Positions 19,094 to 28,030 are shown, numbered from the stretch's first letter. The stretch is DNA of 64,000 nt from Kitasatospora sp. Root107 (GCF_001424875.1 NZ_LMCT01000023.1:124001-188000); one strand, 5' to 3'. A program made the numbers and translations. Notes: generated by a model not told the origin, from the letters alone.

Positions 19094-20044
19094 TCAGGTC
19101 GCGACCGGTCCGTCCAGCTGGTTCCGGTCGATGCTGAGGGTGGCGCCGCCCCAGGTCTCCTGGACGTTGCCCTGGTACTGGTGGATGCGCTGGCGGTCGG
19201 ACCACTGGTCCGGGTCGAGACCGCCGGCTCCCGCGGTGTCCGCCCGGCCGTCCCAGCGGGCGTACCAGACCGCGTCGGGGAGCGGGGCGCTGCCCGCGCG
19301 GGCGGCGGCGGCCAGGTCGGAGACGCCGGAGTCCGCGCTGGAGTAGAAGCCCGAGCGGAAGCCCTCCAGGTGCAGCTTCCGGGTCCAGCCGACGGTGAAG
19401 TCGATCACGCTCTGGGCGCAGGACTGGTCGCCGCGCGGGTAGGACTCGATGTCCAGGTAGACCGGGCTGCCCTGGCCCAGGCCCAGGGTGCGCAGGGCGG
19501 CGGCGGCCTCGGCCGCCTCGGCCTGGCCCTGCTGGACGGCGGTGGCCGGGTCGATCCGCTTGGGCTTGTTGCCGAGCCTGCTGCACGGCGCCTGCAGGCC
19601 GACGTGAGTGGGCATCAGCTGCCAGCCCATCGCCCGGACCTTTCGGACCCAGTCGGCGGTCAGCCGGGGCTGTGAGCAGCCGCGCTGGCCACCGCTGACG
19701 TAGATGCCGACCGCGCCGTAGGGGGAGCTCTGCTTCCAGGCCGTCATGGTCTCCAGCGACGGGGCGGTGCAGACGTCGAAGCCGGGTCCGGCGAACAGCC
19801 GCCGGGCCGACTGCGCCCTGGTCCCGGGACGGTCGGCGAGCACGGTGGCCCGGAGCACGACCGGAGCCGGGGCGGCGACCGCCACCGGCTCCGCCGCCGA
19901 CGCGGTGCTGCCGTCCGGCAGCCCGTCGGTGGCGAGCAGCAGGACGAGGGAGGCCGCAGTGAGGGCAGCGGGGCCCAGAAAGCGCGTCACCTCTCGATAC
20001 TGACCAATCGTCAGACAAATGCGAGGTCCGGCCGGTGAATTCAC
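19094..20044 (-). CDS. Secreted DUF1906 (Rv2525c-like glycoside-hydrolase fold) protein
   Basis: 316 residues. A hydrophobic stretch (about 23-38, [17 protein letters not shown]) followed by an Ala-rich cut region (ASAAEP) indicates export. The mature part has [18 protein letters not shown] and IGIYVSGG-like strands, [13 protein letters not shown] (about 196) and YARWDG, which is the DUF1906 TIM-barrel pattern. An in-frame GTG at 19990 would give a more typical signal peptide but has no separate ribosome site, so I keep the GTG at 20044. Probably acts on cell-wall or extracellular polysaccharide. Divergent from the EamA gene, 63 bases away. Confidence 0.78.
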   Translation of the reverse strand: MNSPAGPRICLTIGQYREVTRFLGPAALTAASLVLLLATDGLPDGSTASAAEPVAVAAPAPVVLRATVLADRPGTRAQSARRLFAGPGFDVCTAPSLETMTAWKQSSPYGAVGIYVSGGQRGCSQPRLTADWVRKVRAMGWQLMPTHVGLQAPCSRLGNKPKRIDPATAVQQGQAEAAEAAAALRTLGLGQGSPVYLDIESYPRGDQSCAQSVIDFTVGWTRKLHLEGFRSGFYSSADSGVSDLAAAARAGSAPLPDAVWYARWDGRADTAGAGGLDPDQWSDRQRIHQYQGNVQETWGGATLSIDRNQLDGPVAT

Positions 20045-20107
20045 CCGTCCGCACCCGCAAAGTCATGTGCTTGCCGGGATTACGGTCCTTACGCGAGACT
20101 GATCCGC

Positions 20108-21067
20108 ATGTCCAGCCTCGACCTGTCCTCCGGCTCGGCCGACCATGCCGCCACCGCACTGCCAGCCGGCCACCTCACCGACCACCCCGCCGGTCCCCGA
20201 TGGTTCGCCCGGGTCCCGGCGCCGGTGCTCTGCGTGGTGGCGATGTTCGCCGTGCAGCTCGGCATCGCGCTGTCCAAGCCGCTGTTCGGACAGCTCGGGG
20301 TCGGCGGCGCGACCTTCCTCCGGCTGACCTTCGCGGCGGCCGTCCTGCTGGCGCTGACCAGGCCCCAGCTGCGCGGGCGCGGCGCGCGGGAGCTCGGCTC
20401 GACGGCGCTGCTCGGGCTGGCCTCCTCCGGGATGACCCTGCTGTTCGCCGGGGCGGTGGACCGGCTGCCGATGGGCACCGCCGCGACCATCGAGTTCCTC
20501 GGCCCGCTCGGCGTGGCTCTGGCACTGTCCCGTCGGCTGACCCATCTGCTCTGGGCGCTGCTCGCGGGCGGCGGGGTCGCGCTGCTCACGCTGCTGGGCG
20601 AGGGCGGCCACGGGAGCGGCGGCGGCCTGGACCCGGTCGGACTGGCCTGCGCTTTCGGGGCGGCCGCCTGCTTCGCCGGGTACATCCTGCTGACCGACAG
20701 GGTCGGCGCCACCTTCCAGGGCTTTCAGGGACTCGCGGTCTCACTGTCCGTCAGCGCGGTGCTGGTCGCGCCGTTCGGGGCGGTCGAGGCCTGGCACGGG
20801 CTGGCCGCCACCCGGTCACCGGTCACGCTGCTGCTCGGGGTGGCCGGGGTGGCACTGCTGCTGCCGGTGATCCCGTACGTGCTGGAGATGACCGCGCTGC
20901 GGCGGCTGCCGCAGCGGGTGTTCAGTGTGCTGGTCAGCCTGGAGCCCGCGGTGAGCGCGCTGATCGGTCTGCTGGTGCTGCACCAGCTGCTCGGGCCGGC
21001 CCAACTGGCCGGTATCGCCTGCGTGGTACTGGCCAGCCTGGGAGCCACCCTCACCGGCCGGCGCTGA
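20108..21067 (+). CDS. EamA/DMT-family transporter
   Basis: 319 residues with about ten hydrophobic segments and two EamA repeats (about 40-165 and 180-315). The first helix region reads LCVVAMFAVQLGIALSKPLF, and the sequence TAATIEFLGPLGVALALSRR resembles RhtA-type threonine/homoserine exporters. Inner-membrane metabolite export is likely; the substrate is not readable. A short Gly/His loop (GGHGSGGG) separates the halves. Confidence 0.85.
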   Translation: MSSLDLSSGSADHAATALPAGHLTDHPAGPRWFARVPAPVLCVVAMFAVQLGIALSKPLFGQLGVGGATFLRLTFAAAVLLALTRPQLRGRGARELGSTALLGLASSGMTLLFAGAVDRLPMGTAATIEFLGPLGVALALSRRLTHLLWALLAGGGVALLTLLGEGGHGSGGGLDPVGLACAFGAAACFAGYILLTDRVGATFQGFQGLAVSLSVSAVLVAPFGAVEAWHGLAATRSPVTLLLGVAGVALLLPVIPYVLEMTALRRLPQRVFSVLVSLEPAVSALIGLLVLHQLLGPAQLAGIACVVLASLGATLTGRR

Positions 21068-21279
21068 GCCGGGCCCAGGCCGACGACGCGACCCGCTACC
21101 GGAGGACATGCCCGTGGGCGGTGCCGACGAACGGCACCGCCCACAGAGATGTACGCGCTGAACCGGGAGTGAGTGACCCTCTCCACCCCATACGGCTCGG
21201 TCGGTCGTGCGGCCGGGTGCTCAGCTCACCCTGGCCCGCTCCCGCTGTCCGGCGCCCCCGCCGGACGGTGCGGGACCAC

Positions 21280-21609
21280 TCAGTGGAAGACCGGCGCGAA
21301 GACGAAGTTGAAGTCCCGGTTGCCCTGGTCGCTGAAGATGAACCCGGTGTTGTCCTTGACCTGCAGGTTGTTGTTCTGGTTCGACGCGCCGGAGCCGGTG
21401 GCCACCTGCTGGGTCTGGTTGTAGTTGCCGGTGACGGTGCCGAAGATGTTCCCGCTGCCGACGTTGGACACCACGCTGCTGTTGGAACCGTCACCCGCCA
21501 GGGCTCCGTTGTCGGCCGAGGCGGCGCCGGCGCCCACGAGCAGCAGAGCGGCTGCGAGCGGGGCGGCGGCCAGCAGGCCGACCAGTCGGGTGGTGCGAGT
21601 GCGAGCCAT
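21280..21609 (-). CDS. Small secreted Asn/Gln-rich protein, function unknown
   Basis: 109 residues. A clear signal peptide: TRTTRLVGLL, a long Ala/Leu core, and an ASA-D cleavage site near residue 32. The 75-residue mature part is rich in Asn, Gln, Gly and Ser (SVVSNVGSGNIFGTVTGNYNQTQ, SNQNNN) and ends FAPVFH; there is no cysteine. This composition is amyloid- or surface-protein-like, comparable in feel to chaplins, but I see no chaplin domain. It starts at an ATG preceded by GGAGG. I do not recognise the family. Confidence 0.7.
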   Translation of the reverse strand: MARTRTTRLVGLLAAAPLAAALLLVGAGAASADNGALAGDGSNSSVVSNVGSGNIFGTVTGNYNQTQQVATGSGASNQNNNLQVKDNTGFIFSDQGNRDFNFVFAPVFH

Positions 21610-22056
21610 GTAAAGCCTCCAGATAGCTGCTGCGGTACTTCACTTCCGGTACTGCGCTTACTGCTTGCAGGAGCTCGTGGCCAGACGAACAACTGCGGGC
21701 TGCGACGCCGAGGAACAGGTTTCCGCAACAAATCGACAAAGCGCCAGTACCGGCTCCCCTTTTCGCCCGTTAGCGTGACGTGACCTGCGATCCGCATAGT
21801 CCGGGAACAGCCGGTTCGTGGGCAGACACACCGGCGCTCACCTGTGGCTCCCATCGAATGGCGGCAGCGCGGTGCGGTCATCGACCCGGCGCGCGGGCAG
21901 GATTGTCGACCGTCCTCGCGCCACCCCGGCGCACTCACTGGTCGCACGCCCCTCATGGCACACGAACCGGCCATTCCGGTCGGCGTGTTCGGCCATGGGA
22001 CGAATGCATAGGACAGTGATTTGAATGACAGAAATCCTGTCAGTTCGGAAAGAATA
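21610..22056. other. Intergenic region without a supported gene
   Basis: About 450 bases between the small secreted protein (minus) and the flavin hydroxylase terminator. It is less GC-rich than its surroundings, has no reading frame I trust, and must contain the promoter of the small secreted protein. I see no convincing operator or RNA. Confidence 0.5.
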
Positions 22057-22093
22057 GCGGGCCAGACCCCAGGGGGCGTGGGGTCCGGCCCGC
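22057..22093 (-). terminator. Strong hairpin terminator after flavin hydroxylase
   Basis: A 15-bp stem (GCGGGCCAGACCCCA against its complement, one A-C mismatch) encloses a 7-base loop, 5 bases beyond the hydroxylase stop on the minus strand. On that strand the sequence after the stem is A/T-rich (attctttcc). It closes the operon that runs from 25793. Confidence 0.8.
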
Positions 22094-22097
22094 CGGC

Positions 22098-23324
22098 TCA
22101 GCGGACGGTGATCGTCCGACGGCCGGTCAGCGGCGGGTCGGTGACCCGGCCTTCGCCGACCCGGGCGCCGTGCAGCCACTCGACCTTCCGGTACAGCTCC
22201 TCGGGGGAGAGTGCGGCCAGCATCGTGTTGCGTGCCCGGGCCCGCTCGCCGGCCGGGTGGTAGAGGCGGCGGCCCAGCTCCCGGGCGACCAGCTGGGTGG
22301 CGGCGGTGCGCTCGCGCCGCTCGCCGGCGAACTTCTCGAAGCGCTGCTCGAACTCCCCGGCCTCGGTGCCGATCAACTCGCCCAGCACCACCGCGTCCTC
22401 CAGCGCCTGACAGGCGCCCTGGGCCGCGTACTGCAGCATCGGGTGCGCGGCGTCGCCGACCAGCACCACCCTGCCGTCGGTCCACCGGTCCACCGGGTCG
22501 CGGTCGCAGAGCACCCAGGACCGCCACTCCTCCCCCAGCTCCAGCAGCCGCCGCGGGATCTCGCCCAGCCCGGGGAACGCGTTCAGCACGAAGTCCCGCC
22601 CGGTCGGGACGGCGGCCATCGCGTGCCGGGCGCCGTCGTCCCGGGTCGCCGCCAGGTTGAGGTACTCACCGCGGCCGATGGGGTAGTGCACGAAGTGCCA
22701 CTTCGGCCCCGCCCACAGCGTGACGGTGTTCCAGCGCAGCTCGGCCGGCACCTTCTCCATCGGGATGACGGAGCGGTAGATGGTGTGTCCCGAGACCTGC
22801 GGGGCGCCGTCGCCGACCAGCTGCCTGCGCACCGCGGAGTTGATGCCGTCGGCGCCGATCAGCGCGTCGCCGCGCACCTGCTCACCGTCGGCCAGCAGGA
22901 CGGTGACGCCGTCCCGGGTCTGCCGGTAGCTCCGCACGGCCGCGCCGGTACGGAGCTCGATGCCCGCCGCCGCCCGGGCCGCCGCCAGCAGCGGGGCGTA
23001 CACGTCGATCCGGTGCACCACCGCGTACGGGTTGCCGAACCGCTCCCGGTACCCGGCGGTCAGCGGCATCCGCACCACCAGCTCCCCGGTGGTGCCGTCC
23101 ATGAAGCGCAGCTCGTCGATGTACACGGCGCGGTCCCGGACCTCGGCGCCGACGCCGAGCCGGTCGAGGGCGTGGAACGCGTTCGGGCCGAGCTGGATAC
23201 CGGCGCCGAGCTCGGTGAAGGTGTCACGGCTCTCCAGCACCACCACCCGGTGGCCCTGCCGGGCCACGCCGAGCGCCGTCGCCAGGCCGCCGATACCGCC
23301 GCCGGCCATCAGGATCTTCGCCAT
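22098..23324 (-). CDS. Group A FAD-dependent aromatic hydroxylase
   Basis: 408 residues. FAD-binding GGGIGGLATALG (about 8-19), a DG motif (LIGADGINSAVRRQL, about 155) and a GD motif (VLVGDAAHPMLQYAAQGACQALEDA, about 285). The closest named enzymes I can recall are 3-hydroxybenzoate 6-hydroxylase and salicylate hydroxylase. These use NAD(P)H and O2 to hydroxylate, sometimes with decarboxylation, a phenol next to a carboxylate. Last gene of the AtaL-like/SDR/transaldolase-like operon and followed by a strong hairpin. With the nearby 3-hydroxyanthranilate genes, that aminophenol acid or a derivative is a reasonable but untested substrate. Confidence 0.9.
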   Translation of the reverse strand: MAKILMAGGGIGGLATALGVARQGHRVVVLESRDTFTELGAGIQLGPNAFHALDRLGVGAEVRDRAVYIDELRFMDGTTGELVVRMPLTAGYRERFGNPYAVVHRIDVYAPLLAAARAAAGIELRTGAAVRSYRQTRDGVTVLLADGEQVRGDALIGADGINSAVRRQLVGDGAPQVSGHTIYRSVIPMEKVPAELRWNTVTLWAGPKWHFVHYPIGRGEYLNLAATRDDGARHAMAAVPTGRDFVLNAFPGLGEIPRRLLELGEEWRSWVLCDRDPVDRWTDGRVVLVGDAAHPMLQYAAQGACQALEDAVVLGELIGTEAGEFEQRFEKFAGERRERTAATQLVARELGRRLYHPAGERARARNTMLAALSPEELYRKVEWLHGARVGEGRVTDPPLTGRRTITVR

Positions 23325-23400
23325 CGGAGCTGTCCTGCCTTTCGTCGGGTCTGAGCGGATCGGGCGGAGCAGACAGGGGTCGGGCGGATCGGACGAAATC

Positions 23401-24498
23401 TCAGGCCGCGGTGCCGAACTCGGCCAGCCGGGCCAGTACCCGCTCCAGCAGCTCCGCCCTGGCCAGCCGCAGGTCGGCCAGCGCCTCGTGTTCGGCGGCG
23501 GCCAGCAGCTTCGGCAGGTCGACGCCGAACCGGTCCAGGTAGCCGAGCACCTGCTCGGCGTCCGCGTACCCGCCGGCGAACCGGTCCGCCGAGGCGGGTC
23601 TGCCGTGCTCGGCGAGGGCGGTCAGGGTCTGTTCGGAGAGCAGGGTGACCGAGTTCGGTGCCACCAGCTCCTCGGCGTACCGGGTGTCCCGGTACCGACG
23701 GTCCATCACCTCGGTGGCGTCCCAGAGCAGTCGCTGCGGCCGGGCCCCGCGAGCGGCCAGCCCGTTCCAGCGGGCCGAGCCGAGCTCGCGCTCGTACCGC
23801 CGGTAGACCAGCCGGGCCAGCGCGATCCCGCCCTGGCCGCGGAACGCCCGGGCCTCCGGGCTGCCGATCAGGTCCAGTTCGCGGTCCAGCACGGTGTCCA
23901 GCAGGCCGACCGGCAACCCGGCCACCGAGTTGATCCGGGAGACGTCCAGGCCGTTCGCGACGGCCAGTTCGAGACCGGACAGGAAGGCCTCCAGCACCTG
24001 GCGGTAGCGCTCCTCGGTGAGTACCAGCGAGACGTGCACACCGATCCCCTCGCCCAGGCAGCGGGTGATCGCGGGCAGCGCCTCGGGCGTGGCCGGGATC
24101 TCCATCAGCAGGTTCGGCCGGTCCACCGCCAGGTGCAGCGAGCGGGCCTCGGCCAGCGTGAGGCAGGTGCCCTCGACGAACGAGGGGTCGATCCGGGCCG
24201 AGACCAGTCCGTCCAGACCGGCCGTCCGCAGGTACACCGGCTCCAGCACCTCGCAGGCCCAGCGCAGGTCACTGACCGTCAGCTCGCGCAGCGCGATGGC
24301 GGCTGTGGCCCCCCGGGCGGCCAGCTCGACCAGCTGCTCGCGGTACGTGTCGTCGTCCCCCAGCGCACCGGTGACCCCCACCACGCACCGGTCACGGACC
24401 AGCCGGGTCAGCCCGCCGTCCGCCAGCCGGTCGCGGCCGAGGCCGTCCAGCCACAGGGAGACGCCCTCCCCGGAGAGCTCGCGCAGAATCCCGACCAT
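23401..24498 (-). CDS. Transaldolase-like protein lacking the catalytic lysine
   Basis: 365 residues, the length of bacterial Tal. Family landmarks are visible: GVSLWLDGLGRDRL (about 12-25), SARIDPSFVEGT (about 100-111), AVDRPNLLMEIPATPEALPAI (about 124-144), GIGVHVSLVLTEERYRQV (about 151). The Schiff-base lysine expected in IKIPAT is Glu133 here, the usual TTNPT loop reads VTGALG, and the ASFFVSRVD segment is INSVAGLPVGLLD. Classical transaldolase chemistry is therefore unlikely. Its start overlaps the SDR stop (ATGA-type), so the two are translated together. It may have a new catalytic or structural role in the pathway. Confidence 0.85.
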   Translation of the reverse strand: MVGILRELSGEGVSLWLDGLGRDRLADGGLTRLVRDRCVVGVTGALGDDDTYREQLVELAARGATAAIALRELTVSDLRWACEVLEPVYLRTAGLDGLVSARIDPSFVEGTCLTLAEARSLHLAVDRPNLLMEIPATPEALPAITRCLGEGIGVHVSLVLTEERYRQVLEAFLSGLELAVANGLDVSRINSVAGLPVGLLDTVLDRELDLIGSPEARAFRGQGGIALARLVYRRYERELGSARWNGLAARGARPQRLLWDATEVMDRRYRDTRYAEELVAPNSVTLLSEQTLTALAEHGRPASADRFAGGYADAEQVLGYLDRFGVDLPKLLAAAEHEALADLRLARAELLERVLARLAEFGTAA

Positions 24499-25259
24499 CA
24501 GGCGGTGGCACCGCCGTCCAGCACCAGGTCGTGGCCGACCACGAAGCGGGCCTCCTGGCTGGCCAGCCAGAGCACCGTGTCGGCGATCTCCTCGGTCCTG
24601 GCGACCCGGCCGAGCGGCACGCCGGCCCTGACCCGCTCGGCGCGCTGCTGCTCGCTCTCGTCGGAGCGCCGGTCCTGGTCGGTGTCGACGGTGCCGGGGC
24701 TGATCGCGTTGATCCGGATGCCGTGCGTGATGTACTCCCGGGCGGCGGTGCGGGTCAGCGTGGAGAGTGCGGCCTTGGAGGCCGCGAAGGCACCGAAGCC
24801 GGGCACCCGGCCGTGGATGCTGATGTTGGCCGCAGTGTTGATGATGACGCCGCCGCCGTTCGCCTTCATGTGCGCGATCTCGTGCTTCATCAGCAGCCAG
24901 GCCCCGGTCAGGTTGGTGGCCAGGATGTCGCCCCAGACCGCCTCGCAGACCTCGGCCAGCGGGCTGGCCTGTCCCATCACACCGGCGTTGTTGAAGGCGA
25001 CGTGCAGACCGCCGTGCCGCTCGACCGTGGAGCGGATCAGCTTGATGACGTCCATGCCGTGCGTGACGTCGGCCCGGGCGCAGTCGGCGGTGCCGCCCTC
25101 CTTCTCGATCAGCGCCACGGTCTCCCGCAGCTCGTGCGGCTCCCGGCCGGCCACCATGACGGTGGCCCCCTCACGGGCGAAGGCCAGCGCGGTGGCCCGG
25201 CCGATACCGGAGCCGCCGCCGGTGACCAGGGCGACCTTGCCGTCGAATCGTGCGGTCAT
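24498..25259 (-). CDS. SDR-family protein with Phe in place of catalytic Tyr
   Basis: 253 residues, classical SDR fold: TGGGSGIG (13-20), NNAGVMG (90-96), C-terminal DGGA. The YxxxK catalytic motif reads F158-A-A-S-K162, and the position of the catalytic Ser is Asn145, so ordinary NAD(P)H dehydrogenase chemistry looks impaired. The codon is TTC, and the frame is intact. It starts behind GGAGGAAC, and its stop overlaps the transaldolase-like start. It could be a non-redox or binding protein, or an enzyme using other residues. Confidence 0.88.
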   Translation of the reverse strand: MTARFDGKVALVTGGGSGIGRATALAFAREGATVMVAGREPHELRETVALIEKEGGTADCARADVTHGMDVIKLIRSTVERHGGLHVAFNNAGVMGQASPLAEVCEAVWGDILATNLTGAWLLMKHEIAHMKANGGGVIINTAANISIHGRVPGFGAFAASKAALSTLTRTAAREYITHGIRINAISPGTVDTDQDRRSDESEQQRAERVRAGVPLGRVARTEEIADTVLWLASQEARFVVGHDLVLDGGATA

Positions 25260-25292
25260 CAGGTTCCTCCTGTGGGGGATGGGCAGGGCGGT

Positions 25293-25793
25293 TCAGGCCG
25301 CGTTGGTCAGCCCGGCGGACGGACCGTCAAGGACCGGGCGGGCCGCCCGGATCTCGTCGATCACGGCCCGCAGCGCGTCGGTGAAGTAGGCGTCCGCGGC
25401 CTCCAGGAACCTGCTCTCCCGGACCGCCCGCTCGATACCGGCCGGGGCCAGCTCGACCGAGATGGTGAGCGCCAGGGCGCCGTCCTCGGTCCGGTCGATC
25501 CGGTTGCCGATCGCCTTGATCTCCGGGTCCCCCGGCTGCCGGTAGAGCACCGACTCGCCCGGCTCGACCTCGACCCGCTGGAACACCGTCCGGCCGTCCC
25601 GCACGATGCTGCGGGTGAACCCGCCGGAGAACCGGTCGAGCACCGTGCACTCGGTGATCGCGGGGAGATACGGAACGGGATTCTCCGCCTTCGCCAGCAA
25701 CTGCCGCCAGAGCCCTCGGGCATCGAGCTGTTCGTACTCCGGAGTCGCCCCGGAATTGACCGGTACGGTCCAGGCGATGGTCACCGCTGACAT
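25293..25793 (-). CDS. AtaL-like SRPBCC (DUF1857) protein
   Basis: 166 residues. Sequence pattern IAWTVPVN, LWRQLLAKAENPVPYLPAITECTVLDR and FTRSIVRDGRTVFQRVEVEPG matches DUF1857, the AtaL-like branch of the START/SRPBCC fold. This fold has a hydrophobic cavity and is shared with polyketide aromatases and cyclases. First gene of the four-gene minus-strand operon; starts at ATG behind GGGAGGA. Likely binds or shapes an aromatic intermediate made or hydroxylated by its neighbours. Direct function in this family is not well established. Confidence 0.75.
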   Translation of the reverse strand: MSAVTIAWTVPVNSGATPEYEQLDARGLWRQLLAKAENPVPYLPAITECTVLDRFSGGFTRSIVRDGRTVFQRVEVEPGESVLYRQPGDPEIKAIGNRIDRTEDGALALTISVELAPAGIERAVRESRFLEAADAYFTDALRAVIDEIRAARPVLDGPSAGLTNAA

Positions 25794-25905
25794 CTGTCGA
25801 TCCTCCCACCGGAATTACCGAGCCGTGCTCTCTGTGCAGAACTCTGAATGAATACGACAGTTGCGGCAACAATGGTTCGGCTACTTCGTCAGCTGCCGGG
25901 ACGGG

Positions 25906-25954
25906 AAACGGCGCAGGGGATTCCGGAAGGAACTCGGAATCCCCTGCGCCGTTT
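25906..25954 (-). terminator. Perfect 19-bp hairpin terminator after wrbA-like gene
   Basis: AAACGGCGCAGGGGATTCC and its exact complement flank an 11-base loop. On the minus strand the stem comes 37 bases after the quinone reductase stop and ends in GTTT, so it separates that gene from the AtaL-like operon. Confidence 0.85.
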
Positions 25955-25991
25955 ATGACGGAGCGTCAGCACAGTTCGCCATGACCGACCG

Positions 25992-26612
25992 TCAGGCGGC
26001 GGCGGCCAGGCCGACCTTCAGCGCCGTGGCGATCTGCACCGCGCGGCGGGTCTGGTACGCGATCGCCTCGAGGTTCTCGTCGTTCGGGGCGCCGACCAGG
26101 TTGTTGGAGACGTGGCTGGTGCCGTACGGGTTGCCGTTGCTCGGCGCGAACTGGATGCCGTCCGAGTAGCCGGGGGCCACGATGATGGCGCCCCAGTGGT
26201 AGAAGGTGTTGTTCAGCGCGAGCAGGGTGCTCTCCTGGCCACCGTGCAGGGTGGAGGTGGAGGTGAACGAGGAGACCACCTTGTTCACCAGCTTGCCCTG
26301 GAACCACAGGCCACCGGTGGTGTCGATGAACTGCTTGAGCTGGGCGGCCGGCAGGCCGAACCGGGTCGGGGTGCCGAACAGGATGACGTCGGCCCACTCC
26401 AGGTCGTCGAGGGAGACCTCGGCGACGTCCTTGGTGGCCTCGACGTGGTCGGCCCACTCCTGCTTGGTGGCGACCACGGCGGCGGGAGCCAGCTCGGCGA
26501 CCTTGCGCAGCCTGACCTCGGCGCCCGCCTTCTCGGCGGCCACCGCGGCCTCCTCCGCCAGCTTGTGCACGTGGCCGGTGGACGAGTAGTAGATGATGGC
26601 GACGTTGGTCAC
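25992..26612 (-). CDS. wrbA: WrbA-type NAD(P)H:quinone oxidoreductase
   Basis: 206 residues from a GTG with GGGAG eight bases upstream (an ATG 15 bases earlier lacks a ribosome site). Flavodoxin-like: IIYYSSTGHVHKLAEEAA (FMN phosphate loop, about 5-22), DVILFGTPTRFG (about 80), and GGQESTLLALNNTFYHWGAIIVAPGY (about 110-135), the WrbA hallmark. Reduces quinones by two electrons to hydroquinones, cytoplasmic. Lies upstream of the aromatic hydroxylase operon, separated by a terminator, and diverges from aroE. In this setting it may protect against or process an aminoquinone. Confidence 0.88.
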   Translation of the reverse strand: MTNVAIIYYSSTGHVHKLAEEAAVAAEKAGAEVRLRKVAELAPAAVVATKQEWADHVEATKDVAEVSLDDLEWADVILFGTPTRFGLPAAQLKQFIDTTGGLWFQGKLVNKVVSSFTSTSTLHGGQESTLLALNNTFYHWGAIIVAPGYSDGIQFAPSNGNPYGTSHVSNNLVGAPNDENLEAIAYQTRRAVQIATALKVGLAAAA

Positions 26613-27059
26613 GGTCGCTGCTCCCATTCGGAATTCGTCAGATTCGGGATCCCTGCGGTCACCCCGTCCCCTCGACTCTCCCGCAGGCCCCGAACCAGCG
26701 GCAATCGGGGCCCGTCGACTTCATCACCTTGCACTGTCGACGAATTGACGAAGGTTCAGGGCGCTGACACGAACCCTCCACATCGGGCCCGTCCCGGCGG
26801 TCACACCGCGATCGACCGTGTGCCGAAGATGTGAAAAGCCCCCCCGGTGACCGGTGAAGATCACCTCGGCTCGACCGGCCGGATCCGGCGTTTTCGACGG
26901 AGTAGCCGGAGGACTGTGTCAGGTCGTCCGCGAAGGTGACTCTGTGTCAACCCGGCCAACCACTCCGGGTACCGAGTACCTATGGTGGGGGGCAACGGGG
27001 ACGACAATCGGAACTCAACGATCCGGGCGGGCGTTCCCCTGGCGGAAGGAGCACCACCG
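26613..27059. promoter_or_regulatory. Divergent promoter region, wrbA-like and aroE-like genes
   Basis: About 450 bases with no gene I can support. Both flanking genes start from here. It contains the dyad-like CCACTCCGGGTACC...GGTACCGAG-type words near 26962-26995 and several A/T-rich patches, but no promoter hexamers clear enough to call. Confidence 0.4.
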
Positions 27060-27935
27060 ATGCGCACCGAACAGCCACCCGTGCTGGAGACCGGCGTGCC
27101 GCCTCGCCAGACGGCCCGTCGCGCGGCGGTACTCGGCTCCCCGGTCGGCCAGTCGCTCACACCCGTCCTGCACCGCGCGGCACTCGCCGCGATGGGTCTG
27201 GACTGGAACTACCAGGCCATCGAGTGCGACGAGACCGGGCTTCCCGGGCTACTGGCGCAGTCGACCGCCGGCCTGGCCGGGCTCTCGCTCTGCATGCCGC
27301 TGAAGCGCGCGGTGCTGCCGCTGATCGACGAGGTCAGTGACCTGGCCCTGGACGTCGGCGGCGCGAACACCGTGGTCTACCGGCGCGGCCGCAGCCACGG
27401 CGACAACACCGACGTGTACGGGATGCTCACCGCGCTGCACGAGGCCGGGGTCAGCTCACCCGGCACCGCGGTCGTGCTCGGCGGCGGCTCGACCGCCTGC
27501 TCGGCGCTGGCCGCGCTGCGCGAACTCGGCGTGCTGGAGCCCGCGGTGGTGGTCCGGGAGCGCAGCCGCGCGGCCGAGGCCACGGCGGCGGCCGGGCGGC
27601 TCGGCATCGCGGTGGACGTGCACACCTTCGGACAGCTCGACGAGCTGCTGCCCGGTGCCGGACTGGTGATCTCCACCCTGCCGGCCGGGGCCGCCGACAC
27701 CTTCGCCGCGGCCGTGATGCACTCCCGCGCGGCGGTCTTCGACGTGGTCAGCTCGGCCTGGCCGACCCGGCTGGTGAAGGCGGCCGGTTTCGCGGGCTCC
27801 ACGGTGGTCGACGGCCTGTCCTTCGCGGTCCACCAGGCCGCCAGGCAGCTCGAGTTGATGACCGGCCGGAGCGACATCCCGATCCAGACGATGCGGCGCG
27901 CCGCACAGACCGAGCTGCTCCACCGGGCGGACTGA
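27060..27935 (+). CDS. aroE: Shikimate dehydrogenase
   Basis: 291 residues from ATG 27060 behind GGAAGGAG. Substrate-binding motif LGSPVGQSLTPVLHRAAL (about 26-43), catalytic lysine in CMPLKRAVLP (about 80), GGANTVV and GDNTDVYGM (about 107-125), and a Rossmann GGGSTACSAL (about 138). Reduces 3-dehydroshikimate to shikimate with NADPH. The HS of the canonical HSxSP motif is QS here. Alone on the plus strand in the middle of the aromatic-precursor region, it is probably a pathway copy that, with the DAHP synthase and shikimate kinase encoded nearby, raises chorismate supply. Confidence 0.9.
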   Translation: MRTEQPPVLETGVPPRQTARRAAVLGSPVGQSLTPVLHRAALAAMGLDWNYQAIECDETGLPGLLAQSTAGLAGLSLCMPLKRAVLPLIDEVSDLALDVGGANTVVYRRGRSHGDNTDVYGMLTALHEAGVSSPGTAVVLGGGSTACSALAALRELGVLEPAVVVRERSRAAEATAAAGRLGIAVDVHTFGQLDELLPGAGLVISTLPAGAADTFAAAVMHSRAAVFDVVSSAWPTRLVKAAGFAGSTVVDGLSFAVHQAARQLELMTGRSDIPIQTMRRAAQTELLHRAD

Positions 27936-28030
27936 CGGGGCTGCCGCACCGACCGGCGTACGCCGCGGCAGCCGGACCGGTTCTCCCCGTCCGGGCCGCC
28001 GCCCCGCACACCTGCCACCCCCGGTCGCCA

